Below are positions 1 to 5,839 of a stretch of DNA of 32,606 nt, piece by piece; the first letter of the stretch is position 1; every line of letters starts with the position of its first letter. Source of the DNA: a virus; IMG/VR virus record IMGVR_UViG_3300018080_000418, positions 1-32,606 of that record; one strand, written 5' to 3'. The notes below the pieces were generated by a model. That model did no database searches. It was not told the origin of the DNA and worked only from the letters and a program-made list of their open reading frames with translations. Both the position numbers and the translations under genes were made by a program.

Positions 1-2
1 AA

Positions 3-110
3 GAAGTTATTGAGAGTATCATTGGTTTTAAGTTAGAATTAAAAGACGATGCTATAGAGGAAGCTATGGAACTATTAAAGAGTAAGGGTTATAAAATAGT
101 TAAAAATTAA
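3..110 (+). CDS. C-terminal end of an unidentified protein (5' partial)
   Basis: An open frame runs from the left edge to a TAA at 108-110. The 35 visible residues are charged and probably helical, ending in KGYKIVKN. No family is recognisable from this fragment. It is on the same strand as everything downstream and is followed 12 bases later by the next start codon. Confidence 0.55.
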   Translation, partial: EVIESIIGFKLELKDDAIEEAMELLKSKGYKIVKN

Positions 111-122
111 TCAATAAATAAT

Positions 123-269
123 ATGGGGAAAATTTTAATAATAATTATTTGTTTATATGGACTATATAATCCATACATAGAGACTTATTGTGATTGTAAT
201 TCTTGTTGCAGTTGGGATAGGTATTCAGGGATAGAGGCTTATTGGAGATTTGATAAGATTAATCAATAA
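123..269 (+). CDS. 48-residue Cys-rich protein with hydrophobic N-terminus
   Basis: The ATG sits in the AT-rich, no-Shine-Dalgarno context (aataatATG) seen at most genes here. The first ~14 residues (MGKILIIIICLYGL) are hydrophobic and could be a membrane anchor or short signal. A Cys cluster follows (CDCNSCC, residues ~24-30), then an aromatic tail. A zinc-binding or disulfide-bonded surface peptide are both possible. Product unknown. Confidence 0.5.
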   Translation: MGKILIIIICLYGLYNPYIETYCDCNSCCSWDRYSGIEAYWRFDKINQ

Positions 270-303
270 ATAATATATGAAGTATCAAGAAAAGTGCGAA
301 TAT

Positions 304-334
304 AGGTATAAAATAGGTATAGTAAAGGTATAAT
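304..334 (+). promoter_or_regulatory. Three AGGTATA repeats at 11-bp period running into a TATAAT
   Basis: AGGTATA occurs at 304-310, 315-321 and 326-332, exactly one helical turn apart, and the last copy overlaps a TATAAT at 329-334. The -35 position (306-311) is poor, so if this is a promoter for the gene at 363 it probably needs an activator bound to the repeats. Confidence 0.35.
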
Positions 335-362
335 TATACTTAAAAATTAACTATAAAAGAGT

Positions 363-773
363 ATGAAAAATAAAAATGATTTTACTACTATAACATTTGT
401 TGTTGCCACAGTCATGACTATGGCATTAATGCAATATGTTTGGCCTTATTATAATTTAGCGTCTAAAAATGAAATAAGGGGTTTAAATGAGAAAATTGCA
501 TTATATCAAAATGAATATGATGAAAAATGTGAATGTGAAGAGTGTGCTGAAGTGATTGAGTGTGAAGAGTGTAATAATGATGTTGAGTATATTCCTTATG
601 AAGATACGGGAAAACTAGAGCAATGCAATGATGATATGGGGTTAATTGAGTTGGCTTTAAATAATTGCAGAGATGAGAATAATAATTTAATGAAAAAAAA
701 TACAGATATACAGGATTATGCTGATGAAGTTTATGGGTTGTTAGAGGATTGTCTTGACAAATATCCCTGGTAA
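363..773 (+). CDS. Membrane-anchored Cys-rich coiled-coil protein
   Basis: 136 residues. A short basic N-terminus is followed by one membrane segment (about residues 9-28) and a long acidic, probably coiled-coil domain. The region around residues 56-71 holds CECEEC and ECEEC motifs, with more Cys further on (near 88, 101 and 128). The topology (short cytoplasmic start, one anchor, soluble coiled coil) resembles an inner-membrane spanin or a surface-exclusion protein, but no family motif confirms either. The Cys pairs suggest disulfides outside the membrane or metal binding. It is followed by a strong promoter at 805-833, so it ends its own unit. Confidence 0.7.
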   Translation: MKNKNDFTTITFVVATVMTMALMQYVWPYYNLASKNEIRGLNEKIALYQNEYDEKCECEECAEVIECEECNNDVEYIPYEDTGKLEQCNDDMGLIELALNNCRDENNNLMKKNTDIQDYADEVYGLLEDCLDKYPW

Positions 774-804
774 TGTTATATTACTGTTGTAATGTTAGGT
801 AAAC

Positions 805-833
805 TTGACAAAGTCTAATATATGTGATATAAT
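805..833 (+). promoter_or_regulatory. Consensus sigma-70 promoter with extended -10
   Basis: A perfect TTGACA (805-810), a 17-bp spacer and a perfect TATAAT (828-833) preceded by TGA (extended -10). It is the best promoter in the window and reads into the small gene at 876, with the start site expected near 840. Confidence 0.9.
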
Positions 834-875
834 GGTTATATAAGATAAAAACATATAACCATAAGGAGACTTAAA

Positions 876-1019
876 ATGCAAGAAGTAATGGAAGTTTTAG
901 GAATCAATGAAAGACAGTATCATGAATTAGTAAATGAAATGACAGAGTTTTTTTGGCAAAAACGTGGTAGAATGGAATTAACCACTGATAATATTTTAAA
1001 GTGTTTTTTAAATCTTTAA
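876..1019 (+). CDS. 47-residue early-type protein
   Basis: The ATG is preceded by AAGGAG at a good distance, one of the few strong ribosome-binding sites in the window. The product is a small charged helical protein (MQEVMEVLGINERQ...) ending in TAA. It lies alone between a consensus promoter (805-833) and an intrinsic terminator (1040-1068), so it forms a monocistronic, probably highly expressed unit, as expected for a small early host-takeover or regulatory protein. No family is recognised. Confidence 0.75.
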   Translation: MQEVMEVLGINERQYHELVNEMTEFFWQKRGRMELTTDNILKCFLNL

Positions 1020-1039
1020 TGTTTTACCTAATTTTACAT

Positions 1040-1068
1040 AAGGGGTTGCAAATAGCGACCCTTTTTTA
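1040..1068 (+). terminator. Intrinsic terminator
   Basis: AAGGGGTTGC (1040-1049), loop AAATA, then GCGACCCTTT forms a 10-bp stem with two G-U pairs and runs into TTTTTTATTT. It closes the unit of the gene at 876. Confidence 0.85.
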
Positions 1069-1069
1069 T

Positions 1070-1098
1070 TTGTCTGAATAATTTTCATATGATATAAT
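1070..1098 (+). promoter_or_regulatory. Sigma-70 promoter of the tRNA/structured-RNA unit
   Basis: TTGTCT (1070-1075, 4 of 6), 17-bp spacer, perfect TATAAT (1093-1098) with extended TGA. It follows the terminator directly. No convincing gene lies between it and the next terminator at 1496-1520, so it makes a mainly non-coding transcript of about 415 nt. Confidence 0.75.
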
Positions 1099-1106
1099 TA
1101 TAGTAT

Positions 1107-1197
1107 GGAGTTACTGAATTGTTAGTAAATTTGATAACTGTTTACATCCAACTTAAAACTGGGCAGCGTATTGAAAGTACGGCTTTATTGGTTCTCC
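1107..1197 (+). ncRNA. Structured 5' part of the tRNA-bearing transcript (unknown RNA)
   Basis: The block begins GGAG and ends CTCC (4-bp closing stem). It holds a small hairpin (TTACT/AGTAA, 1111-1128) and a second domain closed by CCAA/TTGG and TAAA/TTTA with an inner AGCGTA hairpin (about 1149-1193). There is no T-loop motif, so it is not a normal tRNA. I do not recognise an RNA family. Confidence 0.35.
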
Positions 1198-1204
1198 TTT
1201 CTAG

Positions 1205-1279
1205 AGCGGTGTGGAGCAGTGGCAGCTCGTCTGACTCATAATCAGAAGGTCGTGGGTTCGAATCCCACCCCCGCAACCA
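1205..1279 (+). tRNA. tRNA with CAU anticodon (Met or Ile2), CCA encoded
   Basis: The cloverleaf is complete: D-stem GAGC/GCTC (1214-1217/1225-1228), anticodon stem TCTGA/TCAGA with loop CTCATAA and anticodon CAT at 1237-1239, T-stem GTGGG/CCCAC with loop TTCGAAT, discriminator A and encoded CCA (1277-1279). The acceptor stem AGCGGTG/CCCCGCA has two mismatches (A1-A72 and U6-C67). An unpaired first position recalls initiator tRNA, but the anticodon stem lacks the three G-C pairs of initiators. Elongator Met or lysidine-modified Ile2 (AUA decoding, useful in AT-rich genes) are both possible. It lies inside a transcript with other folded segments. Confidence 0.88.
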
Positions 1280-1301
1280 TTTTATTTTGTTTTTTTTATT
1301 T

Positions 1302-1361
1302 CTAATTACCTCCTGGGTGGAAAAGTGCTTAATCGGGTATAGGCGACCAACACCCAGTTAG
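1302..1361 (+). ncRNA. Stem-loop downstream of the tRNA (unknown RNA)
   Basis: A perfect 7-bp stem CTGGGTG (1313-1319) / CACCCAG (1351-1357) closes a 31-nt loop. CTAA (1302-1305) and TTAG (1358-1361) can extend it across a bulge. The stem length is that of a tRNA acceptor, but the interior does not fold as a tRNA. Confidence 0.4.
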
Positions 1362-1410
1362 AAAAAAACTAAGATATTTGTTTAGTTGCGACCCTTTTCA
1401 AGTGTCTTAC

Positions 1411-1464
1411 TAGTGGATTAGCTGTAGTCCAGGGGTTTAATTGGAAATAATCTTCTCGCCACTA
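1411..1464 (+). ncRNA. Second stem-loop downstream of the tRNA (unknown RNA)
   Basis: TAGTGG (1411-1416) pairs with CCACTA (1459-1464), and ATTA (1417-1420) with TAAT (1448-1451) across an internal bulge. Small CTG/CAG pairings are possible inside. It resembles a truncated tRNA in outline but lacks a T-arm and anticodon arm. Confidence 0.4.
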
Positions 1465-1495
1465 TGTTTAAATTAAAAATAAAATCATATATCGT

Positions 1496-1520
1496 AAGCC
1501 TAAATTGTTAGGCTTTTTTT
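1496..1520 (+). terminator. Intrinsic terminator of the tRNA/structured-RNA unit
   Basis: AAGCCTAA (1496-1503), loop ATTG, TTAGGCTT (1508-1515) is a perfect 8-bp stem followed by a T-run to 1520. The next gene starts five bases later. Confidence 0.92.
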
Positions 1521-1524
1521 ATAT

Positions 1525-2127
1525 ATGAAAGTACTTAACTTGTATTGTGGAATAGGGGGAAATAGAAAGCTATGGGGGAATAAACATGAAATAGTAGCTG
1601 TGGACAATAATCCAGTCTTATGTGATTTTTATGCAAATGAGTTTTAAAATGATTTAGTTTTAGAAGGAGATGCCCATGAATATCTAAGAGAGCATTATAA
1701 AGAGTTTGATTTTATATGGTCTAGCCCACCATGCCAAACACATAGCAGTTTTAGATATAATATATGTGTTAGATGTAGAGGCACTGAAGCCAAGTACCCA
1801 GATATGACTTTATATGAAGAGATATTGTTTTTGCAACACCATGCTGAATGCAAATGGGTTGTAGAGAATGTTAAACCTTATTATAAGCCTTTGATACCAG
1901 GAAAGTTAATACAAAGACATATGTTTTGGAGTAATTTCGACATACCAGACAAAGAATTTCCTAAAGACAATATTAGAACAGCATAAATACCAGACCTACA
2001 AAAAAAGTATGGCTTTAATTTAGATGGTTGGAATATTAAAAATAAAAGACAAATACTAAGAAATTGTGTTGAGCCTGAACTGGGTAAGCACGTATTAAAT
2101 CAAATAAATGGAAATAAAACCGTATAG
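1525..2127 (+). pseudogene. C5-cytosine DNA methyltransferase, interrupted by two in-frame TAA codons
   Basis: Read in one frame, the 200 codons give a complete small phage-type DNA (cytosine-5) methyltransferase. Visible are motif I YCGIGG (residues 7-12), the catalytic PPC of motif IV (68-70), ENV of motif VI (114-116), a QRH segment (130-132) and a normal C-terminal region containing LRNCVEPELG. The frame is broken only by TAA at 1645-1647 (codon 41) and 1984-1986 (codon 154), with no frameshift or deletion. It would transfer a methyl group from S-adenosylmethionine to C5 of cytosine. Its end overlaps the ParB-like gene by 20 bases, and a glycosyltransferase follows, so it was probably the first step of a DNA-modification pathway. 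Recent inactivation, suppression of the stops, or consensus errors in the assembly could explain the stops. The piece starting at ATG 1804 alone lacks the catalytic loop. Confidence 0.82.
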
Positions 2128-2854
2128 CAAAAATGCTAAGAAGCATCCCGAAAAGCAATTAAAGGAGTTAGCGGCAATAGTTGGGGAGGTAGGCTGGAGA
2201 GTCCCTTGTTTAGTTAATCAAGATGGTATTATTATAGCCGGGCATGGCAGGTGGGCTTGCTATTCAAAATATAAAGAAAAGTTTAATCTAAAAGAAATAT
2301 GGATAATTAATGACTCTGGTGAGACTGTTATGGGAGAGCCCGAAAAAACACCAATGACTGAACAGCAAGAAAAGATGTATAGATTAGCTGACAATAAAGT
2401 AGCTGAAAGTGATTGGGATATGGGATTAGTAGTCCCTGAACTCAAGGAGTTGTCCGAGGAGATGGCTAACTTAACTGGCTTTGATATAAAGGATAGGCTA
2501 GATGATGTTTATACTAAAAAGGTAGTCCCTCCTACTTATGAGCCTAGTGGTGATGATTGGAATGTTAAGGACTTATATGATGATGAAAGAACTAGGAAAT
2601 TTATAAAAGAAATTAAAGACTCAGATTTACCTGACAATGAAAAATCTTTTTTGATTAGCTCTGCACATCGCTTAACAGTGTTTGATTATGCTAAAATAGC
2701 TGATTATTATGCTAGAGGTGGTGAAGTGTTAAAAAGACTAATGGAACGGATGGCTTTAATTGTTATTGATTATGATGAAGCTATTGAATATGGTTATGTT
2801 AATTTATGCGATAAGATATTTGATAACTTAGACGATGAAATAAATGAGAAATAA
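2108..2854 (+). CDS. ParB/sulfiredoxin-fold protein with extra C-terminal domain
   Basis: 248 residues. Residues ~1-110 show the ParB N-domain pattern: PYSKNAKKHP at the start, a helix, then IIIAGHGRWACYSK with GHGR at 45-48, and a later segment containing RLADNKVAES. This fold is found in ParB-type nucleotide-using proteins and in phage proteins coupled to DNA methyltransferases. Residues ~150-248 form a second helical domain (EKSFLISSAHRL, ADYYARGG, ALIVIDYDEAIEYG) of the sort I recall beside phage base-modification genes. It overlaps the methyltransferase frame upstream by 20 bases and the glycosyltransferase gene downstream by 11, so translation is probably coupled. It may be a targeting or nucleotide-dependent partner of the modification enzymes; that role is inference. 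Confidence 0.75.
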   Translation: MEIKPYSKNAKKHPEKQLKELAAIVGEVGWRVPCLVNQDGIIIAGHGRWACYSKYKEKFNLKEIWIINDSGETVMGEPEKTPMTEQQEKMYRLADNKVAESDWDMGLVVPELKELSEEMANLTGFDIKDRLDDVYTKKVVPPTYEPSGDDWNVKDLYDDERTRKFIKEIKDSDLPDNEKSFLISSAHRLTVFDYAKIADYYARGGEVLKRLMERMALIVIDYDEAIEYGYVNLCDKIFDNLDDEINEK

Positions 2855-3692
2855 TGATTTTGCAATTTTTATATTAACCCATCATAGAGCTGATAGAGTT
2901 TATACTTATAAGGCTTTAAAAAGAACTAATTATAGTGGGAAAATATATATTATTATTGATGACACTGACCCTGAAATAGAAAAGTACAAAGAAAATTTTG
3001 GCAAAGACAATGTTATTATATTTAATAAAAAAGAAATCGCTAAAGAGTTTGATGTAATGGATAATTTTGATGATTATAGGGCTGTTGTATATGCCAGAAA
3101 TGCTAGTTTTGGGATAGCCAAAGATTTAGGGATTAAATATTTTATGTTGTTAGATGATGATTATAGTGGTTTTTGGTATAGATATGACAAAGACTTAAAC
3201 TTTATTAGTAAAAAAATTAAAAATTTAAATGGTGTATTAGACTTAATGTTAGATTATTATAAGAGTACTAATATTAAGAGCATTGCTATGGCACAGAGTG
3301 GTGATTTTATAGGTGGTGACAATGGCTTTTATAAGTCTCCTACTAGACTGAGAAAATGTATGAACTCTTTTATATGTAGTACTGAAAGACCTTTTAAGTT
3401 TATAGGTAGAATAAATGAAGATGTTAATACTTTTGTGAATAATGCTAAGTTTGGTGATTTATTTTTAACTATTCCATTTATTACAATAGACCAGAAGGAG
3501 ACTCAGTCTAACGCTGGTGGACTAACTGAAATATATTTAAACTTAGGAACTTATGTGAAGAGTTTTTACACTGTAATGATATCTCCTTCCTCTGTTACTG
3601 TTGCCCCTATGGGATCTAAACATAAAAGAATACATCATAAAGTTAGTGGAAAAAATACTTACCCTAAGATTATAAATGAAAAGTATAAATAA
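2844..3692 (+). CDS. TET-associated-type DNA glycosyltransferase (putative)
   Basis: 282 residues with a GT-A glycosyltransferase look: an N-terminal strand and THHRADRVYTYKAL, then SGKIYIIIDDTDPEIEKY, an NFDDYRAVVYARNA segment, and the metal-binding YFMLLDDDYSGF with DDD at 104-106. This series matches my memory of the TET/JBP-associated glycosyltransferases, which add sugars to 5-hydroxymethylcytosine (or other hydroxymethyl bases) in phage DNA. The gene overlaps the ParB-like gene by 11 bases and follows a C5-cytosine methyltransferase frame, fitting methylation, oxidation, then glycosylation. No TET dioxygenase is in the window, so the oxidising step would be encoded elsewhere or be missing. 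Another glycosyltransferase role, on a surface protein for example, is less likely but possible. Confidence 0.68.
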   Translation: MRNNDFAIFILTHHRADRVYTYKALKRTNYSGKIYIIIDDTDPEIEKYKENFGKDNVIIFNKKEIAKEFDVMDNFDDYRAVVYARNASFGIAKDLGIKYFMLLDDDYSGFWYRYDKDLNFISKKIKNLNGVLDLMLDYYKSTNIKSIAMAQSGDFIGGDNGFYKSPTRLRKCMNSFICSTERPFKFIGRINEDVNTFVNNAKFGDLFLTIPFITIDQKETQSNAGGLTEIYLNLGTYVKSFYTVMISPSSVTVAPMGSKHKRIHHKVSGKNTYPKIINEKYK

Positions 3693-3748
3693 TTGACATA
3701 TATATAAAAAGATAGATTAATATAATTGTAATAACAATATTAAACAAT

Positions 3749-4090
3749 ATGCCGTTCAAGAAGGGAGACAAAAACATCAATAAAAATGGGAGGCCAAGAG
3801 GCAGTGGGCTTAAATTAACCTCTTTATTAAAGAGTGAGCTAGAGAAAGTCCCTGAAGGACAAAAGAAAACATACTCTCAATTATTTATAAATAAGTTGTT
3901 GCAAAAGGGCTTGATTGAGGGTGATTTTAATACATTAAAGTTGATTATTAACTATGTTGATGGCCTGCCTAAAGGAGAAATAGACTTAAATAATAAGATA
4001 AGGTTATCTGTTGAGGATAGATATCATGCAGAGGAGGCTATTAAAGAATACTTAAATGACAATACAGGAAATACTACAGGGGGACAATAA
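3749..4090 (+). CDS. terS: Small terminase subunit (putative)
   Basis: 113 residues opening with FKKGDKNINKNGRPRGSGLK, the basic start typical of a family of phage small-terminase-like proteins (FKKG...GRPKGS). A helical region follows (LTSLLKSELEKVPEGQKKTYSQ), ending NTLKLIINYVDGLPKG. Such proteins recognise phage DNA and hand it to the large subunit. It directly precedes the large-terminase gene and overlaps it by 35 bases, which supports the call. No canonical terS helix-turn-helix is evident by eye, so the name rests on motif and position. Confidence 0.68.
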   Translation: MPFKKGDKNINKNGRPRGSGLKLTSLLKSELEKVPEGQKKTYSQLFINKLLQKGLIEGDFNTLKLIINYVDGLPKGEIDLNNKIRLSVEDRYHAEEAIKEYLNDNTGNTTGGQ

Positions 4091-5624
4091 GGCACAAAAG
4101 AAGGCATTATTTAGTTTTGATAAAAAGGATGATAATAATAAGGTGATATTTAAGTTTAATTTATGGATTAGATTTTTTTTGACTAAATACCTTGAGAGTA
4201 AAGACGCTCCTTTTCATAAAGAAATAGATTTAAATAATTTGAGAGTTTATCGAAATGAGATTAACTCATTTGCTGATATTGCCTTTAGAGGTGGCGCTAA
4301 AACCGCTAGAACTAAGTTATTTGTTGCTTATGTCATCTTAAATGATTTAGACCATTCCCGTAGATATTTTAAAATATTAAGTGCTGATGGTGTTAATAGT
4401 AAGCAAATTGTTACTGATATATATAATATACTTGTCATGCACGATATTAATGAGTTATATCCTGAAGTCTTTAAAAAGACTGACGCTAAACGTGAGGAAA
4501 CTATGAGCTCATTTACTACAGCCACTGGTGTTAAGATAATCGCTGACACGGTTGGTACTGACCAGCGTGGGGCGTTACAAGAAGAGGCTAGACCTGATTT
4601 TATATGGTTTGAGGATTTTGAAAATAGAACTACTATAAGAAGTGCGGTTAAAACTATTGCTATTTGGGACAATATGGAAGAGGCTAGGACTTCTTTAAGT
4701 AAGACTGGCGGATGTGTTTATACCTGTAATTATATTTCAGAGGCTGGGAATGTTCATAAATTAGTTAATAAAAAGAGTGATAAGAATATTGTGTTAATTA
4801 CCCCTATTATTGACAAAAAAGGCAATATCACATGGCCTGAAAGATACTCAAAGGCAGATATTGAGCAAATGAAGCAGGATGATGATGATTTTGAGGGGGA
4901 GAGGCTATGTGAGCCATCTGCTGGTAAGGATATAATGTTTGATAGACCTAGATTAGAGAAAATGGAAGTTTTACAGCCTATTAGAGAGTCTGGACAGTTT
5001 AAAATATTTAAAGAGTTTGACCCGAGCCACAGATATGGGAGCGGACATGATATTGGCAAAGGCGTTGGTTTGGATAGCAGCACCTCGGTTTTTATTGATT
5101 TTAGCACTATTCCTGCGAGAGTGGTTGGAACGTTTGCCAATAATCAGATTAAGCCGGAAACATTTGGCGATGAGATTAAAAGACAGCAGGATATTTTTGG
5201 CGGATGTATTGCTGGGGTTGAGAATAACTATGGAACTGAAGCTATATTAAGATTGAAGCAATTAAATGCCAATTTATACACAACCAAGAAAAATGATAAG
5301 CAAATAGCTGATAGACAGTCTACTGAATATGGTTGGAACACCAATGCTTTAACTAAACCTAAGATGTTATTTGCTTTAGTTAAGGCAGTAAATGATGGGC
5401 TATTAGAGTTAAGTGATGAAGCCTTAATTGCAGAGGCTAAGAGCTATACTAGGCATGATTTATTGGAAATTGTTAAAAACCCAAGATTGACAACTAGGCA
5501 CTTTGATTTATTAATGGCATGTGCTATCTCGTGGCAAATGAAAGACTATGCTATAATAATAGATAAGGTAAAACCATACAAGCAAGAGGAGTTTGATATG
5601 GGTACAGAATACTATGGAAAATAA
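4056..5624 (+). CDS. terL: Large terminase subunit (ATPase/nuclease packaging motor)
   Basis: 522 residues, normal length for a TerL. The Walker A-like segment is AFRGGAKTART (residues ~76-86) and Walker B is PDFIWFEDFE (~180-190). The C-terminal RNase H-like nuclease shows acidic clusters at SGHDIGKGVGLDSSTSVFID, GVENNYGTEA and near the end RHFDLLMACAISW. The enzyme docks on the portal, cuts concatemeric DNA and pumps it into the head using ATP. The ATG lies inside the end of the small terminase gene (35-base overlap), and the end overlaps the next gene by 11 bases. Confidence 0.93.
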   Translation: MTIQEILQGDNKAQKKALFSFDKKDDNNKVIFKFNLWIRFFLTKYLESKDAPFHKEIDLNNLRVYRNEINSFADIAFRGGAKTARTKLFVAYVILNDLDHSRRYFKILSADGVNSKQIVTDIYNILVMHDINELYPEVFKKTDAKREETMSSFTTATGVKIIADTVGTDQRGALQEEARPDFIWFEDFENRTTIRSAVKTIAIWDNMEEARTSLSKTGGCVYTCNYISEAGNVHKLVNKKSDKNIVLITPIIDKKGNITWPERYSKADIEQMKQDDDDFEGERLCEPSAGKDIMFDRPRLEKMEVLQPIRESGQFKIFKEFDPSHRYGSGHDIGKGVGLDSSTSVFIDFSTIPARVVGTFANNQIKPETFGDEIKRQQDIFGGCIAGVENNYGTEAILRLKQLNANLYTTKKNDKQIADRQSTEYGWNTNALTKPKMLFALVKAVNDGLLELSDEALIAEAKSYTRHDLLEIVKNPRLTTRHFDLLMACAISWQMKDYAIIIDKVKPYKQEEFDMGTEYYGK

Positions 5625-5838
5625 AATTAAGAAGCCTAAATTTCATATAGGGCAAGTAGTTATATTTAAGTTAATGATTGGACGAACTGACGGAGGAGTA
5701 GACGAAATGTATCATCAAGGCATTATTAAATGTGCTTATCTTAATGGTGAATGGTATTATACGATTGACGAGGGGGATGATTGGCACAGCTCTATAGTTG
5801 AAAAGGATATTATAAATTTATTTACAATGGACAAATAA
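5614..5838 (+). CDS. 74-residue SH3-like beta protein
   Basis: The ATG at 5614 is chosen over an upstream TTG because it gives the usual short overlap with the terminase end. KFHIGQVVIFK, then a Tyr/Trp-rich stretch (GEWYYTIDEGDDWHSSIVEKDI), looks like the small beta-barrel (SH3/KOW-like) proteins phages often carry as DNA- or protein-binding accessories. Function unknown; its place between terminase and portal suggests packaging or head assembly. Confidence 0.65.
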   Translation: MENKIKKPKFHIGQVVIFKLMIGRTDGGVDEMYHQGIIKCAYLNGEWYYTIDEGDDWHSSIVEKDIINLFTMDK

Positions 5839-5839
5839 T

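Noticed and set aside
277-333. 18-codon frame MKYQEKCEYRYK...
   Set aside because: It is very short, and its sequence is explained by the AGGTATA repeat array. No ribosome site.
1107-1197. A second tRNA before the CAU tRNA
   Set aside because: GGAG/CTCC could close a long-variable-arm tRNA, but there is no GTTCGA-type T-loop and no consistent D- and anticodon stems.
1205-1279. tRNA as an integration (att) site
   Set aside because: No integrase gene and no duplicate of the tRNA 3' end are seen in the window.
3693-3726. Promoter TTGACA...TATAAT before the small terminase
   Set aside because: Both hexamers are perfect, but the spacer is 22 bp, too long for a normal sigma-70 promoter, and no alternative -10 fits at 17 bp.
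4328-5140. Long minus-strand frames opposite the terminase gene
   Set aside because: They are shadows of the well-supported large terminase, with Ser/Leu-rich low-information sequence and no start signals. The same holds for the minus-strand frames at 7833-8213, 9097-9441, 19377-19790 and 25894-26886.
5017-5250. Plus-strand frame of 77 codons inside the terminase gene
   Set aside because: It lies in another frame within the nuclease part of TerL, where coding similarity clearly supports TerL. The frame at 7734-7934 inside the portal end is rejected likewise.
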